Source: Ligula intestinalis (lineage: Eukaryota; Platyhelminthes; Cestoda; Diphyllobothriidea; Diphyllobothriidae). Taken from it: DNA of 64,000 nucleotides. The notes beneath the pieces were generated by a model that saw only the letters and a program-made list of their open reading frames with translations, was not told the DNA's origin and did no database searches. A program made the translations under genes and the position numbers. Shown here piece by piece: positions 59,930-64,000 of the stretch. Position 1 is the stretch's first letter. Each line of letters opens with the position of its first letter. Location: the NCBI GenBank assembly GCA_036362985.1, contig JAYGXS010000008.1:14612037-14676036 (forward strand), in the 5' to 3' direction.

Positions 59930-60400
59930 TTAATTTGGATTTTAGGGTTAAAGTTAGTGTTAGACTTACAAATTTAGGGTTGAGCTTTTACGACTAAAGT
60001 GGTGGTTTTAGGATAGGGTTTCGGTATTAGGTGTATAAAGTTAGCGTTAGGGATTGAACGTTAAATTTTTGGTAAGAGTTTGTGTTGGGGTTTTGAGGTT
60101 GGGATAAATTTGTAGCTCATAGCTCCAAATATCGGGTTTCAAAATTACGATTAAGGTTGGAATTTTTGGGTTAGAGTTTAAGAGTAGCTTTGAGTTTTAA
60201 GGTTTGTGTTAAGATTTAAAGTAAGGCTTATGGTAAACGTTTTGGGTAAAGGTTTTGACGGTACGATTATATTTGATTTTAGCATTTTTTAGTTTCTTTA
60301 AGCGTTTTAAGATCAGGTTTTGGGTCAGGACTTTGAGTTTTAATTCAAGAGTTAATGTTATTGATAAGGCTTTAAGATTTGCGTTAGGGAGTAAGATTTC
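59930..60400 (+). repeat. Degenerate TTAGGG-like tract
   Basis: Many imperfect GTTAGGGTT-like units (TTTTAGGGTTAAAG, AATTTAGGGTTGAG, AGGATAGGGTTTCGG, GCGTTAGGGATTG) spread over about 470 bp. Confidence 0.65.
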
Positions 60401-61689
60401 CTCACGAATGCATGAATAAGGAGATACAGTGTTTGGCACTTAGTCACAGATGCCAGTAATACCATGTTCTGTGTCTAAGCGGCCCTATGCTAATTACGAA
60501 TTCGCATTTGTTGCTTTTTAAGTGTTTGTTTCGTTATTTTTCGTTTTTCGTATTTTTTTTTAAACTTTTTGCATGTTCTGCTCTCTTTTATGCTAAAAGG
60601 TTGCGTTTTCCGGTGTCTTGACCTTTTGGCTGTTTTAAATTAATTTCCTTTTTCTGGCTGCCTGTGCTCGAATCTTTACTGGCTGTGTTGGTGAACTTTA
60701 AGAAGACGTTAATGCAAATTTACTGCATTACGTGTTCACAGAGTGTGCGTCCTTTAGCCCTACCCAGTACATATGTCCTTGGTTCCGCAAGGTAGGGGGG
60801 GGGGGGGAAACACGTGTGCTACCATTGCAAAGGGATTACTTGTGTGGGCTTCTAGTAACGATTCTTGTACGGTGCAAACCGAAAACACGTCGGTCAAGCC
60901 AGTTTGCCGGCTTCTGAATGAGTTTCTTTCCAGTCGCAGGCAAATCAACCTCGATAAAAATGACAACTTAAGTGCTATAACGTTTCGCCATCGTTTTGAA
61001 GGTACACATGACGTATCTGATTAGTAAAACTGAATCCTTTGTCGTTTTTCCCGAAAACACTGCCGTTTGTCATGGTTGTATTTACCTGATTTTCATGAAG
61101 GCAAAACGGAATTTTCCGTTCTCTGAAAAATGCAATTGAAACTGTTCTGGCTTATATTAATGCGCTGTTAAAGTTCAACGCGCGTAAACAGTATGTTTTT
61201 GTCTGCAGTGTTAACTAGCGAGTAACTGCCTTGGAACTCGAAAAAATTCGCATTTTGAAAAATTATGCGCCAATCTTTCTTCAATATACTGATCTGAACG
61301 TAACGCTTTTCTTATAAAACTCATTTTGCACCTCAAGTTAGTTTGATTAATAAAATAAGCGACATTTTGTCAATATTATATTGCATGAGAAGATGTCTTT
61401 CCAAGTAAACAACAGCCCTCTAAATTCTAGAGCAATTTTGAAATGCAGCTGCGTTTGTACTCGCAAATTGAGTTTTTCTAAGCGCGTGATTTTTATTCTT
61501 CATGTAAGGAAAATCATGCATCTCTCTAGGTTGTCCAGAGGATAGCCTACAGAAATCACAAAGTTGTACCGTGGATACGGGCCGTTTTCTGTGCCACGGA
61601 GGCCCCAGGCTGGGAGCTGGGATCCGTGCCACCGTTTCCATGGTATTAAAACCCTGGCTCCTTGTGTTTCTTGCTGACTAAGGAGCGTG
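60401..61689. other. No supported gene
   Basis: No exon, transposon protein or SINE recognised. A G run is at 60796-60808. Confidence 0.35.
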
Positions 61690-61905
61690 ATGCCACGCGT
61701 TGGTACAGGCTTACGCCGCTCCAGACACATGCACCTGATCCCTGCAGGCTATGTGTGTCACAATCATCTGAATACCCCCTCCTCCACCCCGGTCTTTGTG
61801 ACTCTGTCATGTCACTGGGCACGGGTGACTGCGATAGATGCAGCGCAAGTATCTGCGTTTACCTTCAGCTGCGCATGGTCAGATCCGACGGTTGAACTGC
61901 CAAGC
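61690..61905 (+). repeat. GC-rich dispersed repeat R2
   Basis: TCTTTGTGACTCTGTCATGT, CACTGGGCACGGGTGACTGC and GATAGATGCAGCGCAAGT parallel the other R2 copies. Confidence 0.65.
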
Positions 61906-62199
61906 CTTTATTAACCAAATTATAAGCGGAAGACAACGTACTCCATGAATTTGCATTTCATGACAGTTTGTTAGAATTTCCACCGTACGCTTCTCGAGAA
62001 ATACTTACCTACATCCGGTCGCACACACTGGATGACAGATTTCTTGTTTTGACCTACTCTGTTCGCTGCTAGCCCCACAGCATGTCTGGTGCAGGGATGG
62101 GGACAAGCACGTGAATTATGTTGTAGTTATCGTAGACAGACGCTCTATCATCCCCTTGGGCCTTGGGGCTGAACTTTGTCCAGAGGGTTGTCGACCAGA

Positions 62200-62900
62200 G
62201 TACGACTCGCGTGCTTTTCTGAAATGATTAAAGCAGAGCTCCAGCAGCTGCAGATCACACTCCTAAGAAATGGTTATCCAGAGAGGTTAATCCCCCGGAA
62301 AGTTAAGGAGCCGGTCGTTGCAACGGTCAAAAGGCAGGACTTATTGCTAAAATGGCCCTACTTAGGAGATGCGGCAAGCAAATTAGTAACACGACGTCTA
62401 AGGACAGCTACCGCGAGTGCTTCCCCAGCGGCAAACCTGTGTGTGCATTCTTCGCAAAGACTACTTTTCAACGGGTTGCGGGGAGGGCAGGGTGGACTAC
62501 GGCGTCGGAGGCCACATCGACGTGTATTTATTCATTCAACTGTTCCTGTGGAGTGGCATACATTGGTGGCCGAATAACGAGGCATCTTGAGAAGAGCGTA
62601 CGCTGGCATACCTACCTGCTCAAGCAAAGCCGAAATCGATCGATGTTATCGATACAACAGCCAACTTGACGTCAAGCAAGCCTTTCCGGTTACCTACCGG
62701 AAACCAGAAAACGGCTCCTCTCACAATCAAGCGTTGGGAACAGCCAAGGCAGTGATCATTCATTTAGAGAATTAAGTGCTCTGCTTAAAAGGATGTTTAT
62801 GCAGGCCTTCTGTCTTCCTTGGCCGGCTTCAGGTGACACTCGCACGCTGCCCCAAACCCTTGATAATCGTCGCACTCTGTCTGCGTGTTCGACGCACCGA
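62200..62900 (+). mobile_element. Penelope-like C-terminal and GIY-YIG fragment (family B)
   Basis: ELQQLQITLLRNGYPERLIP at 62240-62300, LLKWPYLGDAASKLVTRRL near 62345-62400, then after a shift [20 protein letters not shown] at 62525-62585. This is the order NGYP, LPxxGD, CxCGxxYIGxTxR seen at 42200-42825. Later sequence contains decayed H-W-Y nuclease residues. Confidence 0.82.
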
Positions 62901-63396
62901 AGTCACTCACAGCGCTGAAGATTGTCGAGACCTAAAACTTTTTCAAGTGGATAAAAACCATCTTCAAAGAATATTTTTCTCCAAACGGGTATCCACAGCA
63001 GTGCTTGCGTCATTCTCTGAGACACCACATAAAATGCAAGTTTGCACAGACAGGTTGGCCAGCATTTGAGTGAGTCCACATGTCATTAAAGATGCGTCTG
63101 AATGCATGTATCGATACCACAGTCCACGTAAAACAGCGGTGTGACACAAGTTGACGACTACATTAGCGGTTAAAAATCAAAAAGGTCTCGTCAGAAACAT
63201 GTGCGCGGACCTGATTTTGACGTTGAAAAGAAAACTAGATTCCTCGTAAATGCATATAAATGAAGTGGCGTCAAAGACACAAGGCCAGGCTAACCACACG
63301 TAGCTACCGTTCCCGCAGTACAGGTGTCCTTGCTTCCAGTTCTTTTTCACATTTGTTTTTAATGCCCTTACAGAATGGAAAACATAAATAAACATA

Positions 63397-63514
63397 AGTA
63401 GACAGGCGTACACCGATCAGATGCAGGGCGCACCCGCCCTGGTTTTTGATGTCCTTGGACATCAATAACCACGGCGGGTGTGCCCTGCATCTGATCGGTG
63501 TACGCCTTTCTACT
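63397..63514. repeat. 118-bp near-perfect palindrome
   Basis: Left arm from AGTAGACAGGCGTACACCGA through GATGTCC and right arm from GGACATC to TCGGTGTACGCCTTTCTACT, joined by TT at the centre. Only a few mismatches over about 58 bp per arm. Confidence 0.92.
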
Positions 63515-63549
63515 AATGTATTGTCCCGATCAACAACCGTCAAGATGTC

Positions 63550-63650
63550 GAGCCCGATAGCTTGATGGATAGGGCGTTCGCCATCGACCGGAGAGACGCG
63601 AGTTCGAAACTCGAGGGTGGCGGCAATTTCCGCTGCTACGCTTGAGAAGA
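63550..63650 (+). repeat. tRNA-like SINE head
   Basis: A box TAGCTTGATGGATAGGGCG and B box CGAGTTCGAAACTCG, about 33 nt apart, followed by a GTGGCGGCAATTTCCGCTGC body. It cannot be folded with matching acceptor ends, so it is read as a SINE rather than a tRNA gene. Confidence 0.6.
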
Positions 63651-64000
63651 GAACGTCCAGCCGACGATGCCTAGTAAGGCAGAACTGGTCACCCTGGATT
63701 CTCTTATCTTACGCTTAAATGTCCTCATCAATAAACTTATTCTTTTTCGCACTCAGTTGGAAGAAAATCATAGACTTTTGGTATAGAACGTGATCTCCAT
63801 CAATTGCAAAACGTTATGAGTCCGTTTTGATGTTTACGTGATGGTATAGAGAAATGCATGAGATCCTCTACCCGGAAAGTGCACATCGTGTATTTTGGAA
63901 CCACAAATATTGGCGTAACAGCAAGTCGGCCTGAGCCTTCTTCGGCGATCGAAAAAGTTAGTTACAAGCGGAAGATCCTTTTTTTTGCCAAAAAGCCATA

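Noticed and set aside
1..64000. CRISPR arrays, bacterial operons, phage or plasmid genes
   Set aside because: No spaced direct repeats of the right form and no prokaryotic gene arrangement; the sequence is clearly eukaryotic.

Overview
The window is eukaryotic genomic DNA: AT-leaning, intron-rich and heavily loaded with decayed transposable elements, with no operons or bacterial signals. It suggests a parasitic flatworm. The reasons are a gene whose first introns are only 29 and 35 nt while later ones reach several kb, several lineages of Penelope-like elements with GIY-YIG nuclease remnants and hammerhead-type tails, and CR1-like LINEs. A tapeworm of the diphyllobothriid type is my guess within flatworms, and that part is low confidence.

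One host gene dominates, on the + strand from 15259 to beyond 58201. Twenty-two coding exons join with matching splice phases into about 1754 codons of a cytosolic carboxypeptidase of the CCP1/Nna1 type (AGTPBP1; AGBL1/CCP4 is the close alternative). The encoded enzyme has an armadillo-like N-terminal region (exons 1-8, interrupted by a large low-complexity insert), a long basic/acidic disordered linker (exons 8-12), the CCP N-domain (exons 14-19) and an M14 metallocarboxypeptidase domain (exons 20-22) with zinc motif HPGE, DLNRQW and DCHGHS. The last exon or exons, carrying the catalytic glutamate, are not visible and probably lie past the right edge. Family members shorten polyglutamate side chains and trim C-terminal glutamates on tubulin and other proteins.

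1-15258 (upstream of the gene): a repeat copy (R1), a degenerate CR1-like LINE (about 4318-7322), a second RT fragment, a nearly full ORF-length but dead Penelope-like element (8330-10345) ending in a well-formed hammerhead ribozyme (10261-10316), two more CR1-like fragments, and an LTR-retrotransposon gag fragment. 15259-58201 (gene): introns hold SINEs with tRNA-like heads, five further Penelope fragments, a hAT DNA transposon with a perfect 8-bp target duplication that itself carries a nested TA-flanked MITE and a nested R1 copy (32298-35287), a pogo-like MITE (37688-38282), an 818-bp foldback element (40060-40877) and a GC-rich dispersed repeat (R2). 58202-64000: no further exon was found; there are a MITE-like element, a 400-N assembly gap, a degenerate TTAGGG-like tract, Penelope and R2 fragments, and a 118-bp palindrome.

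No other protein-coding host gene could be supported. Nearly all other open frames are transposon remains or antisense shadows.
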